A stretch of DNA of 64,000 bases from Rhipicephalus microplus (GCF_043290135.1 NC_134702.1:190744491-190808490); one strand, 5' to 3'; numbered from the stretch's first letter, positions 34,534 to 48,189 are shown. Numbers and translations are program-made. The notes: generated by a model not told the origin, from the sequence alone.

Positions 34534-35300
34534 GGTACAGTTTGTGTGTTCTCAGCTTTCTAAAACGTAGAATCACCGGGGCAGAGAGAGAAACAAAAAA
34601 ACAAAAAAGAGGAAAAACAGAAGAAAAGAAAAGAAAAAGAAAAAAGACCGAAAAGAAAAAAAAGAATATAATGTGGACTCCCCCGGGAGCCCCCGTTCAC
34701 TCTTCCTTCCCTCTACATCTCTCTCCATTTGCTCCTTTTCACCTTTGGGATGTCTGCGGTCTGTGTATCCTCCCTTTCACTAACGCATTGTCCCGTCCAG
34801 ACAGCGCCTTCTGGCTCTGGCGGTTTGGTGGGGGGAAAAAGAGCTTTTTTAAAAAGTTTAAGCCTTTAACTACTCAGCGTCTCGTCGACATCTCGTCGTA
34901 GAAAGAGGGGCGCCGCGTATTGCCGCAGAGGCTGGCAAGCGGGTGCAATGGCAATTCTTGCCCGCTTCTGGATTAGGCGTGCAGTGGGAGCCTCCCGACT
35001 GTGCTTAGGGTTGCTGTTGGGCATGTCATGTTTGGCACAATTGATTGGATAGTGAGGTAAAAACAGAAACAGATCACAGCTGTACTTAGAAAGAGTAGTT
35101 ACACTTGGAATACTTTTGAGTTGTCCAGTGCTCTTCGCAGCAGCAGTGCCGTGCACTTAGTTATTTTTTTATTATTGCTGTTATTGTTTTCTAATGCTTT
35201 AGTTGTTGCAAGTGTACCCAGATTCTAATTTAATGCTCTATCAAGTATGTTAAATCGGTGGATAAGGTATGACTTTCATTGTTCACGTTCTCGGTTTGTT

Positions 35301-35576
35301 TTAAATCCCGTCTCTAAGAACGTTACTGATAGTCTCGTTTGCATGGTCGGGAAGATTGAGATCTTTTGATGGGGGTAAAATTGGGGCTGATTTCGCATGG
35401 GCTCTGTGATTATTGAAGCGAATCATAAATGGTGTTTCTGTTTGTCCGATGTACTGCATACTACACACGTTGCATTTGAGTAGGTATACCAAATTGGAGG
35501 AATCGCATGTTAGGTTTCCTCGTATGGTAATGGAAAACTTGGATTGTGTGCTGGTTGCTTTGTGTGTTTCTCGCAT
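35301..35576 (-). pseudogene. GIY-YIG endonuclease domain of the Penelope-like element
   Basis: The 91-codon frame holds SSNLVYLLKCNVCSMQYIGQ followed by TETPFMIRFNNHRAHA. This is the GIY-YIG fold signature (here VYL and YIG) with the conserved Arg and the basic H-x-x-H region after it. Upstream in the broken frame PCLKPRCLVC provides a Cys cluster seen in this family. The domain nicks DNA for insertion. It is separated from the RT piece by a stop near 35612. Confidence 0.85.
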
Positions 35577-35612
35577 CGCCTTACATACAAGACATCGTGG
35601 CTTTAAACAAGG

Positions 35613-35849
35613 TCAGCATGAATTATTGGGGGGTGAGGTGTTGATTTGAGAGTGGACAAGTGTGTCTTTGAGGTTGCGTGGTCTTCGGTAAACGATGCCA
35701 GGAGCGGATGGAAATGCACGTTTGAGCCACTCACTGTGCTCCAGAATGTTGTAATGTAGTTTAAGGATTTTGTTTACATTGGGGAAATTTGTGATGTCAG
35801 TTAAGCAGAGGTTTGTTCGTTGTGGGTCTTCTTGCAGTGGTCGCTTCAT
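35613..35849 (-). pseudogene. End of the Penelope-like RT region
   Basis: FPSAPGIVYRRPRNLKDTLV, with the RRPRNLKDTLV block, is the standard junction between RT thumb and linker in Penelope-like proteins. The palm with catalytic Asp residues is absent, so this is a 5' truncation, typical for these elements. Confidence 0.8.
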
Positions 35850-35944
35850 AAGTAGGTCATCACGCTTCAGTTTTCTCGCCTTTTGAACGGCGCCATCAGG
35901 TTCCCGTGGGGGATGTGAAAAACAAAAAAATAAAATAAAAAAAT

Positions 35945-36018
35945 ACTCTGGCGCCCGCGATCAAACCTGGGACCCATAAATCATGAGTGCGAGGCGTTAG
36001 CCACTGGGCCACGTAAAA
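35945..36018 (-). repeat. tRNA-like SINE head, minus strand
   Basis: GTGGCCCAGTGGCTAACGCC fits an A box and GGTTTGATCGC a worn B box, about 45 bp apart. An A-rich stretch follows (35920-35945). Anticodon arm does not fold cleanly; a SINE relic is likelier than a tRNA gene. Confidence 0.55.
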
Positions 36019-36199
36019 GCACCAAGCACCTTCTTCAACGTTCAAATGGCAAGCTATTTACATCGGTCGCTTATTGCTGCTGACGGACAACTCGGAGGAA
36101 ACTATTGCGTTTTCAGAATTATGAGCAAAAGGGCACAATGAGCTCGCATCGGCACTTCGTCACGATGCGGCGGCGCACACTCTCATCTCCCGCGCGTAA

Positions 36200-36510
36200 T
36201 TGGCTCCGTGTAGAGGGAGTAGGGTGGACACTCACGGGTGCACTTATCTCGCCGTGGGGATAATCGTACGTCTTGCCTGGCCTTGGGCTTTCAACGGAAC
36301 GATTCTGTTAAAGTTACCGAATGCGCAAAGGTCACTGCAATTGTTGTGCAGGATCCGTTTTCAAAAAGGGTGCGCTTTTCAGAGACAGCCAAGTAACCAC
36401 TGAGACGCTTATTCCTGTTCATCAGTACCTGCGAGGACGCGTCGGACGTTATTTTTGCGCGAGAAAGACGAGACACGTTTCGATCTGTTTGCCGTTTTAC
36501 GCATGACCTC
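36200..36510 (+). repeat. Dispersed repeat A, copy 2
   Basis: Aligns with the reverse complement of 2320-2640 through CCTTGGGCTTTCAACGGAAC, AAGGTCACTGCAATT and GCGCTTTTCAGAGACAG. Moderately diverged, with small indels. Confidence 0.7.
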
Positions 36511-36595
36511 CTAGTTTGTTCCTATCGTGCTCATCGTTCTGTGTCTGTTTTTCGCTTTACGCATTCGATGGTATCAGTGCCAAGCACAGGAAGAC

Positions 36596-36642
36596 CTTTA
36601 ACAGCAGCATAATCGGTTCAGACATCATGACAAGATTTTGGC
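36596..36642 (+). repeat. Dispersed repeat C, copy 2
   Basis: CTTTAACAGCAGCATAATCG and GTTCAGACATCATGACAAG pair with 31981-32030. Confidence 0.5.
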
Positions 36643-37180
36643 CATGCCCAGAGTGTATTTAACTAGATAACTAGTTCTTTCTCAGCACATGGTTTCTTGC
36701 GTTTCGTATTATGAGACAAAAAGTACATCACAGGTGGTGCGCACCATCTGTCGTATAGTTGTCTCGTCGCGTTGTGGCGTTACGACGACAAGGAAGAAAT
36801 CACTAATGTTCAGCAACTAAATCTATCCATCACCTTATTATATACCCCCTGAGGCTAGAGAATATGCATGTGTCCCTTTGAATCAACGTCATATTTTTTT
36901 TTCAAAGTTCGTACGTACTTGGCTACGGATCAAATAATAAAGGATCATGGGATCTTTTAGGAGATTATTGTCCAAAAATATATAATTTACATACTATAAC
37001 GCCACGTCAGTGATCTTGGAAAAAATATGAGTAGAAAGCACAGTGTTTATTGATTACCGAGCTTGCTTTGGTTTTCACTTGTGTGCAGTGAAAAGATCTA
37101 ACTCGTTCTAGCAGCTGACGTACTGTTGGTGATATCTGATTTCTTGCAACAAGGTTTTAATATTATCTCTTTTTTTCTAG
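36643..37180. other. Unassigned, possible intron
   Basis: AT-rich with no element recognised. Its end, 37158-37180, is a polypyrimidine tract and AG that could be a 3' splice site. Confidence 0.4.
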
Positions 37181-37376
37181 CAACGCAACGGTGAATCTAA
37201 GGGGCGGCCGTGATCATTACAACAATGTCCAAATGAGCGAAAATTCAGAAGACATCGTCCAAATTCAAAAAAATGGTGATGGAAATAAAGAAACAGCGAA
37301 AACTTTGATTTCTGACTGTAAAATAGGAACTATATTTTCATTCGGTGTCCAGATAACAGAGACTGGGAACATCGTG
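37181..37376 (+). CDS. Candidate internal exon of an unknown gene
   Basis: A 196-nt segment is bounded by TATTATCTCTTTTTTTCTAG on the left and GTAAGC on the right, both strong splice-site matches. One frame is open throughout: one base, then 65 codons ending on a codon boundary. It includes NLRGGRDHYNNVQMSENSED and IGTIFSFGVQITETGNIV. No transposon motif is present and codon use is AT-leaning. The frame reaches a stop only 3 codons into the downstream sequence, as expected past an exon. I do not recognise the family. A chance ORF beside chance splice sites remains possible, and no partner exon is visible. Confidence 0.45.
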
Positions 37377-38395
37377 GTAAGCTGATCTCATTCATTACTG
37401 CCTCTTTTTGGGTTCGAATGGAGCACTTCATGGCACGGGTTACTGAAAAAAGCAAAGAAATAAACGTGACTGATCTCTTCGTCTTAGCAATTGTTATACC
37501 AAGGAACTGAAACGTGTTTTCACAAAAGTCGCTGTGCATCAATATATGAGAGATTGTACGATATTTATTGGGCTTTAACAGCTATCGCACGATTTGACGT
37601 GGACAAAGCCACGTAGAATCTTGGTGGTACGTCTCCCTAGTGATAACTACCACCAATGATCAGTACTTACCCATCGTGATAATTGGCGTTTTTAACATAT
37701 GCCCGAACACAGTCGTTTATTCTGTGGTACAACAAACTTTTTCAATCCGTCCGCAGACATCACCTTGAAAGCTGCCTCCCGAGTTTCGTTGGCGTAGAGT
37801 GAGACATACAAGATTTCAAATCTTTCATCTACGCGCAGTGGATCTCTGCATGTATAAACTACACTATTAAAGCATTGGTTTTAAGAACTCACATTCTTTC
37901 GGGGTGAATTGCTTTCAGCCATCAAGGTCGCTTCGGCCAACTTTCTGTACAGAGAAAGTGGGGACAGGGATAGTTGCTCAATTCAAAAAAGGCTTGCTGC
38001 GTGCTGCCACAATCCTTTATGAGCTGCGCTAAACAGGTCAGCCCCCCCTCCTAAAAAATATAGTCACCTTTATAGTGCGCCCACCCCACGCATAACTTCT
38101 CTCTACTGATGAGAAAAAACGCGCTAAGGTTACTGAGCTCTGGGGACCACCATTGGTACAGGTTGTATATAAACTGCTAACCCTTAACAAACTGTACAAG
38201 ATAAATAATGTTTATGGTTAATTTGACTTTCGACCATCTTGGTGAAATGCTTAGTTCCCCCATCGAGATCATTTCCAAGCAGTTCTTGTACGCTTATTGC
38301 TGCAATAAAATTGCATCAGTGGAACTCTATGTGATACTGTTTACTATTATATTACGCATTCTATTCATTACCATGTTTAACAAAAATATGCTCTA
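37377..38395. other. Unassigned, possible intron
   Basis: AT-rich; no element or second exon recognised. Confidence 0.4.
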
Positions 38396-38455
38396 ATGGT
38401 TTAGTGGTTTGCGTCACCTGCTGAGGAGCGAGATGTTGCAAGTTGGATGCTCCGC
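38396..38455 (+). repeat. tRNA-like relic
   Basis: TAATGGTTTAGTGGTTTGCG resembles an A box and D arm, GCAAGTTGGATGCTCC a worn B box. Short and decayed; not a tRNA gene. Confidence 0.4.
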
Positions 38456-38720
38456 TATGGAGCCTCTAGTTTCTTTATTATTTGCCATCTGCTAGCGTAT
38501 AATACGCAATGCCATTTCCGTGATGAAAATACTTCAGCGGATCCGTTGTGGACTCGTCACAAAAAACCTTCGTACTCAAAAAAGCTGAGCGGCCTTCGTG
38601 GGCGAGCCGTAAGACTCTAGCTTCTAGGCTGGAAAAGGGAACAAGCCGTCCTGCTTAGAGTATGTCATGCAAGGTCCTTCTTACTCATTTGTTTACACGG
38701 GGCTGAGCCTTGGAGAGTTT

Positions 38721-39722
38721 TGTTAATAAGGACAAAACACACACAGAATGTTTATTAGAAAATCGAAAGAATGAAAACCCCCCACGAAACCAAAACGCTT
38801 AAGAAAAGTTGACTACACGCGGTGAAACACTCAGATGGCACGCAAAACTAAAACTCAAGACAACAATCTATAGAAGAAAGTCCTGACGTGGCTGAGCGCC
38901 GCTGTGATGAAAAGTGACAGTTCAGTCTTATCTACATGCTGAGCGCTGGGTGACGTTTAACAAACGGGAACGCGGTAGCAAAGGCTTAGGACGTGGTTGT
39001 GTCGGTGATAAGAGAACGCCGCAGATGGCGATGCATCCTGCAACCAGAACGGAGCGTGCTGGCTCTGGCTTTAGGAATAGACATGGGCTGGCTCGTGGCG
39101 ATGTGTAAACGCTGGCTGGTGGCAACGCGTCAAGGAACCAGGGTCAACCTAGCCAGGCAGCTGGGCGCACAGCTCAGACCCGAGGCCTGACGGCTGTTGT
39201 TCCCTTGTCGGAACCGAAGTCCGCAGGTCCCGGGCAGAAGTTCAAGACCAGATGGCTACAGTGCTCTCGAACAGGAACGCGAAGGCAGGAGACTCGGCCG
39301 GTTGAAAACTTGGAGGCTCGAATCTGACACCGGGTGGCCCACCTTCAGAGACTGGTCCAGTGATGACGTTCCCATGCCGATGTCCTCTTGCAACTCCTCT
39401 TGCTCTTCTTTGGTCAGGTTCCTGCTTCAGTTCTGGCCCACTTGTCTTGTTATGACAGGAGATACTGCTGTTTCGTGGTGCCTAACCATCGGTCTTTGAA
39501 ATCTCCCTGTTTGCTGCCCATTGGTTATCATTGCTTTTATTTTGTTCACGTGGTGCCACGCATCCTCGTGCACGTGACGTCTTTATCGCTGTTTTCGTCG
39601 TTATTGTCTAGGCTGCACCGCGAGAGCACTTTGTCGTGACGCGAGAGCACTTTGTCGTTTTTATTCGTGATGCGCACTTTTCGAAGGCGCGCACTTTAAA
39701 TGCGCACTCCCCTCATCACAGG
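38721..39722 (-). repeat. Candidate solo LTR, about 1 kb
   Basis: On the minus strand the segment starts TGTGATGAGGGGAGTGCGC at 39720 and ends CTTATTAACA at 38721, with AATAAA near its end (38750). Two tandem 22-bp copies of GACAAAGTGCTCTCGCG lie near the start. No primer site or internal domain is seen and no target duplication was found, so the call rests on the TG...CA form and polyadenylation signal only. Confidence 0.35.
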
Positions 39723-42700
39723 GTGCAAGGCCACATGCGGCCTTACACGTGACGCCTCTGGCGCCGATTATTCGGTTTTTCTCGCTGGCAGCATGCATCA
39801 CAGTTGCAAGATTCTGTTCTCCAAGATTAAAAGAAAGCTGATCCAACCCATTCACAGCTTTTCCAGGCTCTAAGCAGCTCTTATTCCACTTACGCAGTGA
39901 TTTAACGAGGTCGAGAATGACGTAAGTAGTTATAGCCCATATTTGGTGCTGCGTTACCGTCCCTCAAGTGTTAAGTGGATAGAGCAATTATAGTGCTTTT
40001 CCTTTTCTGCCTCCTCTGTAATGATGGTGAAACCATTAGCCATTTATTTTTATCCAGTCATCGAGTAAAGCAATTGAGGAAAAGATTCATAGCAACACCT
40101 ATTCCAAATATGCGCCTGGGAGTATCAGCTTTTGTTATTCTTTAATTTGTGGCTTCCGTTCTGCGGTGCAGTCACACTGATGTTTGCTTCACCCACAGTC
40201 AGTCCAAATAGATCTTACTTATTTCTCCCTTGGGTAGATCATTCGTACCCAAGAATTTCTGCCTAAATTTATGTTAGCTAATTCTAGGTTACACGAGTAA
40301 TACACAAAGGGTACAGAAAAATTTACCTGCAACTCGGCCGATAGCCTGCATTGAATATCAGCCATGAGATCAAGAGAAGAAAAAAATCAAGACACTGCCC
40401 TTAGGTTAAACAAGATGGCTGACTCTCAACGAGACCACGAGCGGCATTGAATAATCTAATATTATTGTTTCTTCTGTATTGTGACAACTGCGCTAAGATG
40501 GAAAAAATATTCGCTTCGTAAAGATGTATAGGATCGATAATGACTACCCCATGACTTAGTCGCTTGAAATTCTGTGGAATATTCAGTGCTGTCCAACTGG
40601 AAAATTGTAAGTCGTAATAAACAAATCGCGATGTCGCGCCTGCTACCCCCCTCCTGGCAATATCCCCTCTATACAATTTTTTTTCACAGATATAGAAACA
40701 ATAGAGCACTATTTTTTGTAATGTCGCCGATACAAATTACTAAAAAAACTTTTTATCCCATTCGCTAAGCTGGGGTTGAATATCAACAACTGAAAACAGT
40801 TTGCTTCGGTGCTTCGGATCTGGGCTTCAGCCGCAGCAACATTTTTGATAATGTTTGTGCATACCGCCAGGAACTAAACGAATGAAGTCCATACGTGCTT
40901 GATCATTACTACTTCAAAAGTAATTTGTCATAAAGAAGCTTTTTAATCATGCTAATTCTGTCCTAGATAACGACTGCACTGCCTGAATTGAACGAATGAA
41001 AAACACTTATTGCACTTCTTCTGTTTCAATTACGTTGTTTTACAGCAAAAGCTCTAGATAACTACCAGAAACAAAACTCCGTCCGGTGGCGTTGCCACGA
41101 GCGGTGTCCATTGGCTGTGCCATCAGTTACGTTATTGGCAGCGTCCTACTCAAGAAAGCACGCCATTGGCTGCGTTGTTAGTGACGCCATTAATCCCGCC
41201 ACTGCCGTGGCTGTTAGCGCGCGCGCGACAGTTTCTCCGGAAACCTTCCATATGGTTATACCAAGGAGAACTCTAGAAGAGCGCGGAATGGGGAATGGGA
41301 AAAAGATTACTTTCACTGTGCCGATGGTGCACCTAGGGCAGAAAACAGGCCTGTTTTTCAGCAGCCTGACCGAGAGCTGGCACTAACAACTGAATGCCGA
41401 TGATCCGAAAGCCTTCCAAGCAGCGTTCCATCGCGAACGGGAGTGCCAATGCCGGTAGTGGGCGGATTCTGTCAACCCAACCGCAGAGTTCGCTCGCGAT
41501 GTCAAACGCTTGCAACGTCGTTGCGGCGTCAAAGTGATGATTGCGGTAGTGCGTTCTCCTGGGCGAGCGCCCGCCTTCGGCTGGAGGACTTCTAGCGGCA
41601 TATCTTGTTCGACTGCGACATCTGTGACTGCCTGACATCCGAAGACAACCACTACGATTAACGCATTGAGAAACACACTCAAGCGCTCATTACACTCCAC
41701 CATGATCGTGAACATGCTAGGCACATTGTGAGGCATATGAAATAAACACTGTGGTAAATTCAAGCCAAACGTCTGTCTAAATCTCATTAGAAAGCGCGAA
41801 AACATAACCAATAAATGGGAAAGGCTTCATACCACGTCGGGATGAGCCCACGAACATACAGTGAGGCTTTACGCTTCAGTCTTCGCTGGTTAAATTTTTG
41901 TACGAAGTGCTGAGCCGGTGATTTTTTTTTCGTTTGGGTATGGATAATAAACAAAGAAATGTAATTTACTTATATATTAGACTCGATGTTGATCCCTCAG
42001 AATAGGTACGAGCAGATTTACGATTTGATAATTATCAGCATCAAATATTAACCGCCATTCCAGAGATCCTTGGTTATCCAATATCCACTGCAGAAAATTT
42101 CCTTATACCAACATAATTTATTTTATTCAAGCATGAATCTATTTGACGGACCTTTTTTCCCAAAAATAATTTTAAAGAATCGTTTTGTTGCACAGAACGT
42201 CCTCGGATTGGAAATGCAGATAAAGTAGTTTTCGTTCTTTACAAACACATGCGTCCTGTATACATTCTTCATAATGCAACTTGAAATATTGAAGCAATAA
42301 TGCCTGTCACCAGCACCCAATACCAGTGGGCATCATGACATGTGATTATATATTGGCGACGTGGTTTAAAGCAGGTACCCCACTACAAAAGACACACACG
42401 CTACTGCACCTTTCAAATCACGTAGTGGGTATATAGTAAGTTCGAAAACATTTCATTCACTAAGGGCTTAAAGTACGCACCAGAAAAAAAAATATGGCTA
42501 TCACGCTCAACTCCTAATGACGAAGCCTCATCGGGCATTCTCGATAGGTGAAAATAAATGGTGTTTCACTCATTCTGTCTTTAGAGTAGAACGGAGGTGA
42601 GCACTCGAATTTACTTTCCTTCTGAGATAAAGTATTGCTTAATAGTAAAATTTGATAAAACGCTGTCATAAATATTGTCTTCCCATCTATCGTCTTCTGA

Positions 42701-43177
42701 TGTTCCGCTGTACGAGAATTGGTTTGCGATAAAATCTTTCAATTTACAATGTCTTCGGTACCACTGATTATTCAAATACTTTGCTGTCTGAGATGAGGCA
42801 GTGGTATACCATTGCTAATAACCAAGGGCGAATTTGTTCCATTCATGGCAGCGAACTCCCTACTCAGTCTTAATCTGCGTACGCCAATCATGTCATCTTG
42901 CAACTGTCGAAACTTTCTTCTAGACATATGCCAAAGATTAGCAGCTGGCGGATATCAAGCAAGTTGGGGATTTTGTGCCATCGTGGAGCCACTTCAACCG
43001 GTCACTGGGGCCCGTGAGAGTTCAATGCTGATTATGGTTTCCATGGCTGGAGCCACTATAACAGGGCATCAATGATTAGCTCGCCTGACCGTCAGAATCC
43101 AGCAGGTTGCCTGCTGTCTTCCGACGTTCTATCGGGTGAGTTACACCCGCCACGACCTATCGAATTGGTTGCGCGTG
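39723..43177. other. Unassigned sequence
   Basis: No recognisable gene. 41.05-41.8 kb is GC-richer with overlapping frames on both strands (longest 142 codons at 41383-41811, minus) that match nothing I know. The remainder is AT-rich. Confidence 0.35.
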
Positions 43178-43300
43178 ATGAGGGGTGAGTTACCCTACGC
43201 AACTGTGGAACGCGGTTTCTGTGGTTCTGGTGGTAGGGCAATTTACTCCTCATTGTGAGGGCAACTCATCCTGCAGGCGTAGGTGACCGCTGTGTGAACA
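43178..43300. other. Cluster of inverted repeats
   Basis: GATGAGGGGTGAGTTACCCT near 43178 pairs with AGGGCAATTTACTCCTCAT near 43234. A second hairpin, GTGACCGCTGT/ACAGCGGCCAC, follows at 43283-43308. Confidence 0.6.
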
Positions 43301-43308
43301 GCGGCCAC

Positions 43309-45097
<1,789 letters not shown>

Positions 45098-45806
45098 CCG
45101 CTTACGTCAGGGTGCTCTCGTTATCACCGCCTTCGCTTGGCGTGAGCCAAAATTGGCATGGAAGGTAAGATCGTTCGACGAATATAGCGTGCTGGTTAAC
45201 CAATAAAAGATGTCACAATTGCGTCAGGTACGTCAACAAACACTTTCCGCCAAACACTGACACATACCCGGGAGCGAGTATGTTCCATTGGTATGTGGAT
45301 ATGCGCCATAGTTGATTGACACTCTACCCCCAATGGACGCAAACACGCTAGTATAATTTGAACGCGTGAGCGTTAAGAAAATCTGACATCGGCAGCGTTG
45401 ACCAGAGGAAAGCGAAGAAAAATGTCAGGGTGTCAGCGAAATTATAACCCAAACATTCCACGGCAATAAAGGATTCTACCACCGAGCCACCCCAAGTCAC
45501 GGAAATACTCTTCAAGTAAACCCTAATGTTCGTGAAATGTCGGTTCTGGCTGCAGTGCTGGTTGTCGTATTCTATGAACATTTCATACGTACTTCTATGA
45601 GACAGCCGTCTCATCGGGTTAACGTGATTAGTAATTCAATGCCATGTGCTGAAGTTCAATTTTGTAGCAGCGCATGGGACAGCCATTCTTGTGAGCCCCA
45701 GCGATTCATTTTACCACGTTCCTTCCTCAAGGTTTGTTATCGCTCCGTTATACTGTACGCAATTATCAGCGCCCGTCATATCTGTAGTGTTCGAAAAGCT
45801 TCGTGA
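45098..45806. other. Unassigned sequence
   Basis: No gene recognised between the microsatellite and the BEL/Pao element. Confidence 0.4.
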
Positions 45807-45925
45807 CTGAAATAAAACTGCGCTAACCGGAGAAACCAGACAAGGAGCAATCTAGCCTTTAGCATTCTCAACCTTATCGTCTTCTCTCGCAGACCTAGGC
45901 TGCGCACGTTCATTTTTTGTTCACC
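45807..45925 (-). repeat. 3' LTR of the BEL/Pao element
   Basis: The minus strand contains TAGGTCTGCGAGAGAAGACG and GGTTAGCGCAGTTTTATTTC, shared in order with 49274-49405. Its exact start is not certain. Confidence 0.7.
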
Positions 45926-45929
45926 CTGT

Positions 45930-46320
45930 GGCTCTAAGGATCTGCAGGCTATTTCTAGCTTATAGAGCTGCTGTACTGATCGCCGCACAATGTTGCCTTG
46001 TTGCGTCTTGATTCGACAGACCCATACTACAACGTCTTGACCAAGAACAACTACTACCACGCGACCAAGGGGCCAGATGCACCTTAAAACAAATGGCTGC
46101 TCAACACGAAGGCTGTCATCCACTTTTAGGTCCTTGCTAATACGCGATGGATACTGATGAAGGGCTCGCAGCTGCAGCAGGTACTTTTTTCTGCATCGTA
46201 TCCACCGGTGATCAAGCAGTTGCAGACGATACCTCAACTTTGTTGTAAGATCGCTCATTGTTGCTTGTACGCATCTAGCTTCATACTCGGAGCTATGTGA
46301 CCCTGAAGAAGCAATAAATG
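45930..46320 (-). pseudogene. Integrase C-terminal region of the BEL/Pao element
   Basis: From 46316 the minus strand reads YFLVGCS, a worn AHFLVG block, then DLTTKLRYRLQLLDHRWIRC, RKKYLLQLRALHQYPSRI and VWVCRIKTQQGNIVRRSVQQ LYKLEI. This is the typical BEL/Pao tail after the integrase core, ending at the RRPVQxLYPLE-like motif. The catalytic DDE core is not present upstream. The frame then runs into the 3' LTR. Confidence 0.82.
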
Positions 46321-46559
46321 AGCATCCTACCAGGAAATAGGCGGGGCATATTGGGGTAGGTGATCCTGTGTGAAGAAAAAGGGTCGTCGGTTCAAACGTT
46401 GGTGGGACGTTTTTGTCGGAAGTAGAATACCCGTGTGGTAAAGTTTGCCATATTGACCTTGGCTGAACTGGCTATCCAGCACCCTTGCAGCTATTCCTTT
46501 TGTCCAGAAAGTCATTGAGAGATGGCGAAGCTGGTGTATGAGACGATGCCTCAAGTTGA

Positions 46560-47161
46560 CTCAGCTTTGCAGTCTGCAATTCTTGTGTACCTTTTTTGTG
46601 GGATTACGTAGACGTATCGGCTCTCATGAACATCTTCGGAAAATAACTCCGTGGGTCTGAGCAAAGGATACTGTGTTAATATAGCGTCGTGTCGCTGGCG
46701 CTCTCAGTTTAGAAAAAAGCCTTCAGTAGTCAAATGAGAAGTTTCCCACAGCTACGTTCATTTCGCGTGGCTCAACTGTACATCTGCAATGCAATTATTC
46801 TGTTGTCTGGCGGAGTGCGTCGACAGTGTTCAATTGTGCAGAGTCGTTTTCATCCATGATACCACTTGCCCCGAGTTTTCAAGAAGACTGTGATCTCTGT
46901 GATGTGACTTCGTCGTCAGGCTTAGTACTAACGGTACAGATAATCAAATTGGCATTGCTTGCGGTGGATGGCACTTGCTAAGTTGTTCCTTGGAAAGTTA
47001 ATCTAAATAGTGAATTCATAGCGACCAAATCTTGGGTATCAGTGCTGTGCGAGAATTAGCCAGTCAATATCTTCCAAAGATTATCTAACTCGATGAACTA
47101 AGAGAGCGTGTCTTCTGCATCTGCACCAAAGAAGCATCGTTTGTCCGTGATGAATTCCCCT
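46560..47161 (-). other. Worn internal part of the BEL/Pao element
   Basis: Expected place of RT. I find no FDD/YADD-type palm motif or RNase H block in any minus-strand frame; stops are frequent. Probably the scar of the deletion. Confidence 0.45.
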
Positions 47162-47617
47162 TCAACTCGCATCTATCTCACAAATATTTTGTTGTCCGTT
47201 GGTGTACAAACGCCGTGGCAAATAAACGGCACTGTGATGGTTTGTACAATGCAGATTTTCGAGCTTATGCTGGTTACAAAGAGGCACATCCATAACCTTC
47301 AGCTTTTCAACTCTGGAAGTTTTCATCCTTCCAAAAACGTCGAATACAATTCTGGCCTCCTGAACGACCGTGAGTCGTAGCTTAGCGGCAAGATCGTCCT
47401 TTATAAATGACCGTTGCCTGTCACCATCTAATATACCCCTCATGTAAGCGTCGTGACCTGCCCAAGCACGGAATGTCTGAATGTATACTCCGTTGTCAGT
47501 CTTAGATAGAATGCACAATGACTCATGAAGCCTGAGTGCACCGTTGGCTGACCCAAATGCTGTCGTGCTGTAAGATGTTAGTGTACCTTCTTGCCTCTTA
47601 TAGCTTTGGTCACACAT
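47162..47617 (-). pseudogene. Aspartic protease region of the BEL/Pao element
   Basis: The 151-codon frame contains YMRGILDGDRQRSFIKDDLA, matching the BEL/Pao protease site (family form is close to LLDGGSQRSFI), then LRLTVVQEARIVFDVFGR. The essential Asp is kept. It would process the polyprotein. The frame lacks a native start and ends by a stop after residue 151. Confidence 0.8.
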
Positions 47618-48085
47618 GCTTGAGGTGTGTCTGCCATGGCGACGCTAACAAGTGTGCTTCACATGGCAGGACCATGCCAGCTAACCTCGAGATGTACACC
47701 TGAAGAAACGATTGTCCTTACTTAGCTGAAGCTTTTTCGACTCGATAGAAATGTCTGAGTCAGAAATATGAGTTCTAGGCTTATCTGATCCGCAAAAGCA
47801 GCATTCTGCACGTTTGACCCCAGTAGTGGTATGCAACACCGGCGCAGTATTGCGGTCTCTAAACTTTTCAACATTTTCCTTTCGCTCTCAACGCGTCGTA
47901 AATCACTCCTCTCGGCTTTCTAATAACACCCATGTGTTTAGAGCAAGTCATTGAGCTCTCTTTCTGAAGATGCGTTATCAAGTGCCTGTTGCGGCACATT
48001 ACCTACCGGTTCTTCAATGGGAGGAAGTCTTAGTGCTTAACTTCGTTTTTCTTGAATGAACGCCAAAACACCACTCCTTTATTAA

Positions 48086-48136
48086 GGCCGCTGTGGTACC
48101 TCAGTGGTTAGAGCATCGAACGCGTTATTCGACAAC
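48086..48136 (+). mobile_element. Inserted tRNA 5'-half with 13-bp target duplication
   Basis: The 51-bp insert begins GGCCGCTGTGGTACCTCAGT and includes GGTTAGAGCATCGAACGCG, an A box and D arm plus anticodon-stem sequence, and stops there. ACTCCTTTATTAA occurs exactly at 48073-48085 and 48137-48149. It lies inside the BEL/Pao element and is therefore younger. No B box or tail is present. Confidence 0.78.
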
Positions 48137-48189
48137 ACTCCTTTATTAAAGTGTTTGTGACAGCAGTCTGAAGCAGCTTGCGTACCATC

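Larger units (their letters stand above)
34411..35880 (-). mobile_element. 5'-truncated Penelope-like element, minus strand
   Basis: Contains the end of the RT region (35849-35613), a GIY-YIG endonuclease (35576-35301), an untranslated 3' part with an A/G-rich stretch (34600-34670) and a hammerhead-like motif near the 3' end. This order, RT then GIY-YIG then ribozyme-bearing terminal sequence, is specific to Penelope-like elements. The RT core is missing. Confidence 0.85.

Noticed and set aside
41383..41811. 142-codon minus-strand frame in GC-richer sequence
   Set aside because: An overlapping frame of similar size exists (41333-41638) and neither matches a family I know.
45098..45170. Splice-like ACGTCAG ... 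ATGGAAG|GTAAGA segment after the TATC tract
   Set aside because: The pyrimidine tract is the microsatellite itself and the segment looks like the flank of a repeat family.
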